NCBI GenBank assembly: GCA_029990175.1
Contig: JARKIP010000005.1
Coordinates: 55,355,001-55,419,000, forward strand
Reading direction: 5' to 3'
Length of the DNA stretch: 64,000 nt
DNA from: Petunia secreta
Taxonomy: Eukaryota; Streptophyta; Magnoliopsida; Solanales; Solanaceae
Position numbers and translations under genes: made by a program. Position 1 is the stretch's first letter. Each line of letters opens with the position of its first letter. Below are positions 37,373 to 49,566 of this stretch, piece by piece. The notes beneath the pieces were generated by a model. That model did no database searches. It had not been told where the DNA came from and saw only the letters and a program-made list of their open reading frames with translations.

Positions 37373-38471
37373 CTTTTTTAATAGGGTCAGAGTGTACTAA
37401 TCCATTCCAGGTGATGTCTTTCCCATGGAAACTGTTCGGCTTCTTATTAGTGAAGATGAGTGTGGTTGCTCTGTCCTCTTAAACATAGAAGATAAACTGA
37501 AACAAGGGTCATTGTAGTTACCACTCTCTCTCTGTCATGTGGTGAAACATATCAGTTATACCATATGAGACAATCTTTACTCAGTTTACTTCCCTCTTAA
37601 ACATAGAGGGTAAATTGAAACAAGGATGATTGTAGTTATCTCTCTCTCACACACACAGAGGTGCGCGGTGAAATTAATCAGTTGCACCATATGTGTCGTT
37701 CTTTACATGCTTAGTTTTTTTTTGTGGGTGATGTCCGTATTAACTAAAACATACCTCAATTAATTCCATTGGGTCATAAACATGCCAAGTCGTCTTAAAG
37801 CACATGTACCAGAGGGAGATCAGCACAAGGTGTGCTTGCATTTAGTTTTGGATACGAAATCCATTAAACAATGATCAAGTAGATGGTCTTTTAAATAGCT
37901 GCTCAACCGTGCAGGTCCTTTAATTACTTGACATGTTGAGGATATCTTGGAGACTGGAAAGTTGGAGTTGACAAATTCTTGACATATTTCAGTTTACAAA
38001 AGTGCACGAGACATAGCTTTCTTGGTTTATTTAAATGACAGTTTAGATTCACCTCTAAACACCCCCCCCCCCCCCTTAAGAACCCCTAATCTTGTCCAAA
38101 GTGGAACCGGTACCACTTTGAGTTAAAAACGAACTAATAAGTGTAATACCTGCCGCCTAACATAATTATTGATTATTGTCTCCACAGAGGAATAGGTGGC
38201 AAGAAAGTTACGGTACACACATGGGACTTTTCATGACAAGTTCAGGGGATATTTGTCCGTTTTCCATTTTCTGTATCGTATAGAGTGCTTTATAATCTCG
38301 GAAAAGTAATATTATTAGTAGTATCTTTTATTTTTCTCTTCCCTTTTACTATAGTACTCCTTTTTCAGAATGGAACAACTTTTCAACGAGTGTGGCTTTT
38401 AAACTTCTGAGTATAAAATAGTGTAGTACAGTACCAAAGTGGATTGACTACCTCCCTTTGCACATCCGTTT

Positions 38472-39313
38472 GAGGGTGATAATATGATCTATACTTCAAC
38501 CAATACCAAGCTTAGCCCGTCAAGAGCGACTAAGAATTTAAGCATCACGGTTATTCCATGCAACTTGACAACATTGCTAAAGAACAAAAAACCCATGTGG
38601 TTGCATCACCTGTCTGTTGCATGGAATAAAGTGTTATTTTAGAGAACCCGTTCACAACAAAGATAGTATCCTAATCTCCTTGAGTCTTTCATAATCCAAG
38701 TAGAAAGCCAAGTCCATTCTAATATGTTTCCAATGTGTTGCTGGAATTGGCGAAGGCTCCTATAATCCTTTATTGCTCCCATGCATCTTGCTTTTGTACA
38801 AGTTTCGCAACAATAATAAGCAGCAACACAAACGTTCTTTGTCGACCTTCCAAACATCTCTACCACGTATCTCCAAAGTATGGATCAGCCCTATATAGTT
38901 CCTTGATACGGTCAGATCCAAGTACAGATTTTTGCTAATAGCATCAATGGCTTGATTAGCTTTCCAACTTGATGGTTGATCACAAATTGAAATTTCTAAA
39001 GGAATTCTATCCTTTTTGCATACCTTGTGTTGAGCTCTTGTTGATGATTAAAATACTTCCACACATCATGATCGAAATACAGAACTCTCTTGGCAATAAA
39101 TAACGACTAATATTACAAAATACGATGAGTAGCATAAAACTCTTTTCACATAGGTGGAGTATTCTCTTGTGGGCTTCTTCATTACACTTAAACATGCCTC
39201 CTTTCAATCACTCAATCATAGGGGCAACCAAGGCGTTAAAATTTTCACAAAAGTATTGCCTTCAAGAAAAAGTCAAGTATATGATGCATGAGCGTTTCAT
39301 GCAACACTGCTAA
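38472..39313 (-). pseudogene. Ty3/gypsy pol remnant, copy B
   Basis: Duplicate of the fragment at 29415-30263 with the same frame damage plus a few small extra deletions (for example near 38548 and 38925). Confidence 0.7.
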
Positions 39314-39390
39314 GCTGACTTCAGAGTTGCACTGCCGATCAACTTTTTAGAGGAGACTGGTTTACCTTGGTTATAGACTAAACTCATCAC

Positions 39391-39395
39391 CCTCA
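39391..39395. other. Empty target site of copia-B
   Basis: Single CCTCA at the place where copy A carries copia-B between two copies of this 5-mer. Confidence 0.88.
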
Positions 39396-39549
39396 TTCTA
39401 GGTAACGACCACGTTGATAACTATCTTACTTTATTATACAGACTATCTAAAAACTCTCAAAAGCCACATAAACTTCCCACCAGCAAAGTTTCTTGGCTCT
39501 TATTTCCCACTCGTACAATGGAAAATCACCTAACATACTTTTTTTTCCC

Positions 39550-40073
39550 TTTTTAACTAACTACGGGAGGTGGCAGTGATTATCTGAACTGAATCACAAC
39601 ACTACCTCAAGGTAACATTCAGATAATTCAGCAGTATTTTGCAATTAGAACTTCAGGATCTAAAGCAACAAAGAATCACCATTATAATTTAATCCTTGTA
39701 CAATCCCCACAATGTAAAGAACAAGATGACTGGACCAAAACTGTGACAAGAGTTGTCTACGTGACAACCCTTGAACTCAAAACTCATTTGACGAACAAAA
39801 CTCTCAGCAAACATGATAACCATTGGTCATATCCTTACTGAAGGAAGACTCTATTGCAACACTTCCAATATACACATTCTGCAAAAGAGAAGGGTTTTCC
39901 ACCTCTGCTCACACACTTTCAACCAAAGTGACATCTGCCTGATGTGTGACCCCAAAGCCCAAATGAATGATGTTTATATGAGAAAGAATTGAGAATCAAA
40001 TATTCGATACACACATGAAGCTACACCCTAGCAGCTTCATTGCATTGGAGAAAAGTTGTTATCCTCCACAACA
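39550..40073 (-). other. 3' flank and probable 3' UTR of the importin gene
   Basis: Immediately downstream of the importin stop codon on the minus strand. No other gene is seen. I could not fix the polyadenylation site. Confidence 0.55.
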
Positions 40074-43000
40074 CTACGACGACAGAATGGATTGCAATGC
40101 TATCTGCTGCTGAGGCTGCAAGGAAGACCATGTTGAGGCCAGGGTGGCTGGTGGTAATGTTTGCTGAAGCTGCCTCAACAAATTAATCATCCGACTCAGA
40201 GTCTGCTCTGTAGCAAGATCCTTACCAGCACATAGAACCTACGGAAGAAGCAATTTGCATTTTAGGGGAACCCAAAAGAACAAAACGTACGAGAATCTTA
40301 AAATTGCGCCATCTGACACATTTTGGATACAACCACTGGTTCAAGATGGGCAATCTAGCTTTAAGACTGTCAGCTTCCATAACAAGTACTCAACCTATAC
40401 AAAAAGCATTAATAACTCACCTCAGCAAAAACCAATACGATTTTTGGAAGGTACTGATTGTTGGGACCCAGAAGTTCTCTATCTGACCTGCAAGTAGGAA
40501 ATGTGATAAAAATATATAAAGATGAGAGACATGAAGACATCAGATGACATCTCAGCAAGATGAGTTAACACAGATTGGTAAATGTCAAAACATGTCAAGA
40601 TGACTCGGACAGATAAACCACCAAGGAAGCATGGTATTGTCATGAAGACGGGGTTACTCACAAAAGACACTTTATTGAAAATTATATCGTAACGAAACAA
40701 GTCCGATGTAGCAAAACAGACAGGCTTTGCTGCACAATAGATAGAAGAGCTATACAGTGGAAGGAAGTCAACTAGCTTGGGATCCTTGTATATGAAGCTC
40801 CTTTTTTTTTTTTTTGATTGGTAAAAATATTCTATTAAAGTGCAGCAAAATGCTGCAAGCATTTACAGAGGAATAGCTACCTTAGACAAATATAGTGAAC
40901 TGAGAAAATCTATCACGGCTTCTGCGTCATTTGTAGTTGCCATGTGACACCATGCTTAATCAAGCTTAATCAAAGGCATGATAAACCAAACAGTACAATA
41001 TAGCTCCATTAGGACTTCACAAACCTCCTAAACAAGCTAACATTTCGAAATGCTAGTTACAAAGAATTAGCTTATTCAAATTTCAAAGTAGCTTATTTTC
41101 TATGTGGAACGGCACAATTTCTTTGCAAACAAGCATCTAATTGTATGGATGATGCTGATGCAAGCCATTTGGAGCAATAAACAATTCTTGAAAGTAAGTT
41201 AAACATACTCGCTGACGGACACTAAACATTAGTTGAAATGTAGTTAGTAACATATTCCAGTTTCGATACATGGTCTCTTCATAAAAATTCTGAAAAGAAA
41301 AAGGCTTGATCCATACCCAGATTTTTCCACAATCACTAAGTTACGAAAAAAAGCCAAAAGTTAAAAGCGAACTCATGTAGTACCTTTCAACCATTGAACA
41401 GAGTTGGTCATGAACAACCTTGGCCTCAATCAGGTCAGCTTTTAAAGGAAGACAATTCAACCAAGCAGGAACAACCTGCCAAAAGGTTTCAAAAATAAGA
41501 ACTTCAGAAAAATTATGACAGTGTGCATAGTAGTAGCTGAACTTAGAACTCTGCAAGTGCAAAGGCTGCATGCATTAGCAAAACTTCGACATGTGGCACA
41601 TGCACAATAGCGGACAGATGTATCAAGCTAAGATAACTCCTACGAAAAGTGTAAATTAGCTTTTCTCCAGAAGCTAAAGAACAAAGATATTGAAAACATA
41701 TGCTCGACTGAATTCCATTTTCACAACCCCCCCCCCCCCCCAACCGAAAAAAACAAATAAAAAAGGAAACAATTCGAGTCATTTATTGAAAACGTTTCAT
41801 AGCCAGTCCAATGATTTTTAGTCTCAAAAGTAACTGATCTGTGTAGGAATAGACATAATGATAGGACTTGCAAACACTAAGCACATCACAAAAATAATAT
41901 TTTCACTCTCTTAAACAATATGCAAGCACTGAATACTGTGTAGTAACCCATCTCAAGCATATCAGCTATAAACATGCAAGCATATCTAACAAAAGGTCAG
42001 GATTTCCAGAAGATTACCTGAGCTGAGTCAATACTGTCACGATGAAAGTGACATATTTTCCCCAGTGCTGAAACAGCATTATCATATGCCATTATATTCT
42101 CAGATTGAAGAGCATTAGGATGCTTGATAACAACATTGAGCCTTGAAAGAGCCTCTGAATTATTAAGGACCATAAAATGCAAATAAGATAACATGTTACT
42201 CCCACTTCGTTCGAAAAATGCAGGCAATGAGTAAAACGAACAGTTTCCAACAACATGATCAACTATTTCATACCTCCAACAAGAGGTTTGAAAGCAGAAC
42301 CCCCATATTCTGCACACACACCAAGTCCATAAACAGCAGCCTGAATAAGACATTATTCAGATTCAGATCAATCTACTAGCACATGCAACTTGTTGGAGAA
42401 ATGCTACAAATATGAAACATAAACAAACCTGCCGGACATCCGGGCTTTCGTCATTGCATGCTTCCAAAAGGAAAGGCAGATATGTGTCATAGTACCTATT
42501 TTGCACAGGAAAAAACACTTATTCTAATACTTGGAACGGTAGCAACTCCATTTTAAAGACAAAACCATATAAAAAGACTTTACTTTAAAGCTGTTTCACG
42601 GCATTGCTCCGCAACATCATCAAAGATACAAATTGCTATTCTCCTTTCTTCAGCTGTTTTATCCTTGCCCTTAATATAGATACATAGGGAGGAGTCAAAA
42701 AAAGTTAAATCAAAACAGAGTACAAGAGGATAGTTATGTTCAAATAACATGAGATGATACTTACCCACATAGGCATTAGATATGATGACAGCTCGTCGAA
42801 GAAAGGCAAGAACGCTGCCTTGAATGTCTTGATCAGTGTGCCCAATATTTCACCAACCTGATAAAAAAAGATTTTATAAGACATAAATATAATAGATTAC
42901 AATATTTGAGATATAAATCAACAGACACCGCTCTAATTCATCTATTTCGATCAATTTTAAACATACTTGGTCAAAAACTTCTTCTTCTTGTTCATTTTCC

Positions 43001-46000
43001 TCCCTGAGCAACTCACTTTCTTCGGCATCAAAGTCTTCAGCCTTTTCCCTCTCTGCACGTTCTCGTTTTCGACTTGAACTGGCAGTAATAACCTGCTTTA
43101 TCTCGTCCACAATGCTTCGGACCTGACCTTCATCCAGGAGTGGTCCAGAGATCTGAGGAAACAGCAGAGAAGGTTTCTTAATAAGATTAAACATCTTATG
43201 CCCCCACAAAAGAAGTACTGAAAAAATTCATATTTCAAAATGCATTTAGGCATTTAGGCCTTTCGCATGTTTAGAAATCATTTCACAGGTCTCTAGTCAT
43301 TATTTTTGGAAGTCTTGCTTTGGGTCTTCTACATCCCCCCCGTCCTGCTCATCTCTAATCCACTTTCGTTCAACAGATACCAATAAATATGAATTTCACA
43401 AGCCAGTCATTACTAGTCTAACATATTTTTCAGCTATAGAGATACTACTCCAGCTTCTAGCTTTGACTGACCTAATGTAACATTTTTTATTTAATAAATG
43501 ACTAATGAATGCAATAGCCTTAAATGGCCAGTGAATTTCCTATCACTTAATGTTTCGTCGAATTTATCGCTCAACAGGGGAAAAAAAAGTTTAAACAACA
43601 ATATCTTATAAAGATATGGTTGAAGTACATTAAAATCAATAAACAATCATAAAACATTAACCAACCTGCACACACTCATTCAATGCATCTAACATACTTG
43701 CACATATTTCTGTATCAGGCTCCTGCATGAGATAGCAACCATATGTCACAAACTTATAATCCCACATGTACCAAAATCATTTTCTACAGGATAAACAGAC
43801 AACATAACGACCACGCATAACTAGAGAGGCCAACCTTATGTAAAGCTTCTACCAAAGCTGGAATAATGAAGTCTGACAATTGCTTGATATAGGCCTCATT
43901 TCGGCCCTGAGCAATCCCTTTCTCAACAGCCAGTTTAGCAGAACGCAACAGCTCCGGCATTGCTAGAAACCAATATAAAATAAGGCATCAGCCTTTCTAC
44001 AAAAGTTATAACACACACAAAAAAAAAAAACCCCACACATATATAGAGGAAAAGTTACAGAAAACCAAAGAAAGGTAAAGAAGAGTAAGATTATCACCTG
44101 ACACAGCCGCTTTCCTAACTTCCTCATGGAAATAGAATTTGAGAAGTGGAACCAAAATTGGAGCAACCTATTTAAAGCAGCATCATCTCTTGTTAAATTT
44201 ACTCAACAGCATGTAACAAAGATTATGCAAGTGATTTTTAATGCCAACCTGATCAATCCATGGATAGAAACCTTCCTTCAACTCATCAGCATAGCAGCAT
44301 AGCATATTACAAGCTGTCGCCTTCTCCTCTAAGACACTTGTCTTGATGCCTATCCTTTTATCCCCAAGCGTTATGGTCTCCATACTACAAGATATGAATA
44401 TTAAATAAGATGCAACAAAACTCAAAAAGGCTAACCACAACATGGTGCCGATACAACTCATAAATCTAAAAGAACCAAAAAAGAATATAAGGTTGTTGAT
44501 ATCAGCACTTCTGAATGTAAGGATAAAGCTATTCTCCAAGTTAGATTGTATCAAGAAACAGCGACAGTCTGATCCAAAAGTAGCCACATAACACGTTGTT
44601 GGCTTGATAGTTGTTTCATTACCTTTCCACAAACCAATGTGAACTTCCGAAATAGAAACCACACTAACCATGGGACTGACCATGGGGATAAGGGTCTATA
44701 TATACTAGGTATTTAACTGGCATGGAAAACATTAGGCTTTTCTCTTTTAGAAAGCTATGGCAAATACTTCACCAAATTGTATGCTTTTACCAATACAATT
44801 GACAAGTATCACAAGCTGTGAGGAACACTCAATCAGCAAAAGCTCTATTGAAAAAATCATACCTATCATCATCTGATTCATCAAGTTCATTGTCTGAATC
44901 TGCAGACGATATGGTCACATCAGGCTTTAGTTGAGCAGACTGAAGTAAAGGAGGCATGACTACCCTCATGTAAGGAAGGAAATCCTGTCCCAAGCACTTG
45001 CAAAGTCTGGCCCATGCCTACAATGAAATAAAAAATGCAATGATGACATTGTCGATATAAGTTTCCTGTCTTTGGAATAAAGGAATTCACTCAAACCTGC
45101 AACATATAACTAGTAGTTGGGTCATCCGTCTCCATTTGTGATCCTTGTAGTGACATAAGCACTTCCATAACCTACAACGACAGCACAGTTCCGAAAGTAA
45201 GTTTAAACTGAAAATTTGCACCGATCTCATTGGAGTATATGAATGAGGCCGCTGTATTTGCAAAGACATTGATATATTTGTTAAACTGAAATCTTAGAAA
45301 ATAAAACTGGTCAAGAATGTTTCATGTTCTCGCACTGACCTGCTTAGCATCTTCTCGGAATTTGTCTTTGCCAACGGCCATACCAACCAAGCTTATGCAC
45401 TCCATGGCTTTGGCTCGAAGCATGCGATTAGATTTATCGTTAGCATTTACTAGGATCGTCTTCAAATATGGCATTACAGCGTCATAGTACTTCTGGAAGT
45501 GCTCCTGTTAAATGTAATTATTAGCTATCATAGTCCGAAAGATAAGTCAAATCTAAGAGAGTCAGAAAAAAAATTAAAACCTGGGATGAATCAGCCACAG
45601 AAGCCAAAGCTGTTAATGCTCCTTCTTGCACCATTTGTTTTCCGTTCTGCATATAACAAAGAGCAGAAAAGAAATCATGAACATCCTATGTCAGTAGTAA
45701 AAGATAAGACATCATCTCTATCTCCTCTCTTGTGACATACCTGCAGAAGAACAAGCAGTTTGCTAACTATTCCGTCTAGGTAAGGTGTCAAAATTTCTGG
45801 TGTGCAGTTTTCGCTGAAGTTCAGGACAGCTGACGCAGCATGTGCCTGTGAATTAAGGAAAATAAAGAACCAAAACAATAAGTTAACTGCATTCACAACC
45901 AAACCAAGCATAACATGCATAAGCACCCTAACCAACAGTAGTACATATGATATGTTATTTTCAAAAGTCTAGAGACTCTAGACTAGACCCAAAAGAGTCG

Positions 46001-48232
46001 AAGCGGAAGAATACTTTTGAAGTTAAAAAGATTCACTATCAACAATGAATAATCGGGTACTGAATCACCAATGATCAATCAGGTTTAGCCACACAACAAA
46101 TAAAAGCAATATATCATTTAGAAAACTACAGCTTCTATAGTGGCTACACAATACAACTATGACACACCTGTACTCGTGGATTTTGGAAATCATCCATAGC
46201 TGTTGCCAATGCTGGAAGTACTCTACTGTGGTATTGTACTTGCAAATCTGGCCCCAAGTCAGTTGACAACTGGCCGATTGCATTAATGGCTGCCCATCTC
46301 ACTCGAGGATGAGGATCTTGGAAACAGCTCAAAACCATGTTTACAACTTGCTCCAAATTCTTAATCATAACCTGTTACAGCAAAACCCATACATTAGAAA
46401 ACCAGCAAAGCAAAACAAACAAGATATAACTTTGACAAGCAAACAGAATTCAGACAGATGGCTGAATAAAGTGTCTCTATCATACATGAACACTTGCACG
46501 TTTGGCACTAAGAATTAAGAAACAGTAAACAAACCAAGATTGGTCACAATAACTCAAGCTGCTTGACTCTCATAAAAATAACCAAAATGGCCAATGCGCA
46601 GAAACAGTAAATGAGATCAGTAATGCACTCAGCTGTGCTAATATAAGCAACTAATTACTAACCAGAAAAAAAAAAAAAAAAACACCAAAAGTTTGCTATG
46701 ATATCAATATACATGAGTTCCGAGCCGTCAAACTCACTCTGAACAAATACTCCCTTGATCCTAATTTATGACATCTCATCTCAAAATATTAGACATGTTC
46801 CATTTATATACAACTATAATATTTCAACAATACATATTAGAATATTCAATATTCAACTTTGACTCTATAAACTAATATTTACTCTATTATTTTCTTTGCT
46901 CTATCACTGCTATAATACGTAAGTTAAATTAACATATTAAACTTTGTGCGCAATAAATACATCTTACGAAATGGAACTAAAGTACATAGAGAAATGAAAC
47001 AACAACTTTGGTAGTACCTTGGCGCAACCTTCAGCAATCTGAGCAAGTGCAATGAGCGCAGCATGATGCTTTTGCCACTCGGGGGCAGCCAAGTATGGAG
47101 GCAACTGCTCTGAGGCAACAGGAACGATAGTACTACCACCCAATGCAATCGCCAACCGATCCAAACACTCCTGACCAACACTGTAATTACTGGTTTCCCC
47201 AGCATCCTCGTGCTCAACCTCAGCGCTATGCCAAACAGGCTCGTCCTCAATATCAAGCAACATTTTCATCAAAATGGCAAACAACCTACTAATAAACTGA
47301 GGCAACTTCCTCATCATCCCGGGCGCCCTCTCCCTCGCCTCGGCCAACGTAATCACAAACTCAATCGCCAAATGCCTAGTCCCTTCCTCCAAACTCTCTG
47401 CCTCAGCAATCTGCAACATCGACCCCACCACATCAACAAGCTGCCTCCTCAAAAACCTCGGCTCAGTCCCTGCCAACTCAATCAACAACTCCAACGCCTC
47501 TTGTGCTGTCGCCTCCTGTCCCCCATTCAACGCCTCAGTCAACGTCCTCATCATAGCAGGCAACAAATCCTGAAACCTATCCCTCTCATTCGAGCTCGAC
47601 AAACACTGAATAAAATTAATCAACGCACTCAGCCCCGCAATCCTAACATCAGGATTCGGGGAATGATTCAACGTATTCATAAACACAGAATGCAAATCCT
47701 TAATATATGGCACCAACATTTCACCAACATACTGAGCAAGCAACGCGAATATCAAAAACGATGATTCCTGCAACTTAGGTACATCACTAGTAACACATTG
47801 AAACATAAAAGGCAACAATTCAGGCCATTGATTTTCGGGCAAAATAGTCGAAGCGAGTTCACTAATAGTATCACACAACTTCTTAACAATACTTTTAGAC
47901 TCTTCGTGTTGAATACGAGTTAATAAAACAGTTTTAATACCAGACCGAGTTGACTCAGTGAGTTTAGGCCAGATAAAGGAGTCGTCATGAGTGAGCAGTT
48001 TTCGCAACAGGATAGCGCACATAGCCCGGGTTTCGGGCTGGGACGAAGAACTGAGATGACTGGATAGCTTAATAGTAAGTGAATTAGGATCGTTTTGTTT
48101 GATTAAATTGAAGATTGATTCGGCTTGGGAACGTTGTTCGTTTGAAGCGGACATGAGATGGGAAATTAGGGTTTCGAATTGTGATGAATCGGGACCTAGA
48201 ATTGCGGCTAGTTGAGCTTGTTGGTTAGCCAT
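40074..48232 (-). CDS. KETCH1: Importin-5 / importin-beta-3 family nuclear transport receptor
   Basis: Karyopherin-beta made of HEAT repeats that carries cargo into the nucleus and releases it on binding Ran-GTP. The Arabidopsis relative (IMB3/KETCH1) is known to import HYL1 and ribosomal proteins. I assembled 20 GT-AG exons on the minus strand: 48232-47018, 46371-46168, 45845-45741, 45646-45581, 45504-45340, 45171-45097, 45017-44863, 44384-44249, 44167-44098, 43962-43835, 43722-43666, 43152-42967, 42857-42765, 42669-42584, 42495-42429, 42340-42274, 42154-42018, 41475-41384, 40487-40421, 40238-40074. The total is 3336 bases, all phases agree, and the product is 1111 residues, near the family length. 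Exon 1 encodes the N-terminal 405 residues (AILGPD, GTEPRFLRRQLVD). Exon 12 encodes the acidic loop rich in Glu (ENEQEEEVFDQ). The start follows MANQQAQLAAILGPD, as in relatives. No break was found. Confidence 0.93.
40801..40862 (-). mobile_element. LINE/SINE-like 3' tail in an importin intron
   Basis: In the intron at 40488-41383. The minus strand reads a short body ending TTTTTACCAATC followed by about 15 A, typical of a 5'-truncated non-LTR retroelement. I found no clear target duplication. Confidence 0.35.
46745..46960. mobile_element. Possible MITE remnant in importin intron 1
   Basis: Starts with TACTCCCTTGATCCTAATTT, like a Stowaway-type terminal sequence in plants. The other terminus was not recognised. 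Confidence 0.25.
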
Positions 48233-48440
48233 GGTGGCTATGGCTATTGTGTGAGAGAAGAGAAGTGGATATGGCTATGAAGGTGGCGCTGGGGATTGGG
48301 GGAATTGGGGTTTTTGTTTTCTCTCTCACACACACACAGAGAGAAAGGGGGAATTTGGGTGTCGCTATGAATATATAGGGAGGGGGGTAAAAGACGACAG
48401 ATTGGCGCAGCTCTGTCTTTTAGTACTAATTGGCGCAAAT
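48233..48440 (-). promoter_or_regulatory. Importin gene 5' UTR and core promoter
   Basis: Minus strand has CTATATAT at plus 48370-48378 as TATA box, about 140 bp before the ATG. A CT/GT-rich leader (48319-48345) is typical of plant 5' UTRs. Two ATTGGCGC sites at 48401-48408 and 48429-48436 match the E2F core WTTSSCGS and lie just upstream of the TATA box. Confidence 0.6.
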
Positions 48441-48580
48441 AAGAGAGCAAGGGTTTTTGGTTTTCAACTTTCTATGTATTACTCTTTCAATCTAATACTT
48501 ACCTTTTTAATCTAGTTTGTCTAAAAAAGGATACTCCTATAACCTAGACTACCTAGTTTTAATACTCCTATAAAATAGTA

Positions 48581-48762
48581 TTCTTTTCGTCCCAATTTAT
48601 GTAAATTTACTTTTAAAATTTGTATTTTAAAACAAATTATATAAGTTCGCAAATCATCTTATAAAGTTAAATTATTATTAGGTACTAAATATTAAAATTG
48701 TGTCACTCTTTTTTTAATTAACTAAAACGAAAAAAAATATCACATAAATTGAGACAAATGAA
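48581..48762. mobile_element. Degraded Stowaway-like MITE
   Basis: Imperfect terminal inverted repeats: left TTCTTTTCGTCCCAATTTAT, right complement TTCATTTGTCTCAATTTATG. A TA precedes the left end. No coding capacity. Confidence 0.5.
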
Positions 48763-49566
48763 GCATTTAACTTTAAACTTCTCAATTTACTTGTTGGGGT
48801 ATGATTTAAAACCACATAAATATCTAATACAGCAACTTGTTTTAGATGATAAGTTTGAACACGATTTGGTTGGAACTTGAAAATATAAGTTTTTGAACTT
48901 GAGTTGAAAAATAATTTTTAAAACTTGAAATTGTATTTGAACATACATTCCACTTGAAGAAAAGTTGAAGTTTTGTGAATGTAAAAATCTTTTTTCCCAA
49001 AAACTCACTAATATTGATCTCAACCAGTATTTGTAAATTTGAGAATTCTATTTTCAACTTTTAGATAAATTACATAAACTTATAAAGAATTAAAATATTA
49101 TCCTAAATATTGGTCTCAAGTTTTATAAACAAACGGTCCCTAAACTCTACCTTAGTCAAACACCATCAACATAATAATGGTTACGATTCATTTATTTATT
49201 TACAAATAACTTTGACCGGACAAGCATTGATGAGAGTATTAGTAGGATCAAGGTTCAAGCGTATAGTGGTTTTAAAATGCCTTAACTGCAATATGAGGCT
49301 TCATTTAAACTTTATAAAATTAATTAGCTCATGTTTGACGGTATTAGAATTAAATTCATTATATTTTGGAAATTATGCATTGAAAGTTCAATATTTACTT
49401 CATTATCTGTGCATTATCTGAATAGATAATTCTTTACACAATCAATTTATATAAGATATATTTATTGGTAACACTCCATAAAAAATAGGAGTTAAAGGAC
49501 TTGAGATATGAGGTAAGTTACCTGTCACATGTAAATATAATGTGACAGTTGAATATTTATGTATCA
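48763..49566. other. AT-rich intergenic sequence
   Basis: No gene seen. A perfect 9-bp inverted repeat CTGTCACAT/ATGTGACAG lies at about 49521-49548. Short ORFs here lack domains. Confidence 0.5.

Larger units (their letters stand above)
36274..39549. repeat. Tandem duplication, copy B (3.28 kb, free of the large insertions)
   Basis: Collinear with copy A. It lacks copia-A and copia-B. It also lacks the Ran ORF and 5' flank: the equivalent of 1153-1913 plus 28108-28123 is replaced by six bases TTTAAT at 37163-37168. Short filler at a deletion point suggests end-joining repair. Confidence 0.88.

Noticed and set aside
47210..47764. 184-residue plus-strand ORF
   Set aside because: Antisense shadow of importin exon 1, with composition bias from the reverse strand and no domain.
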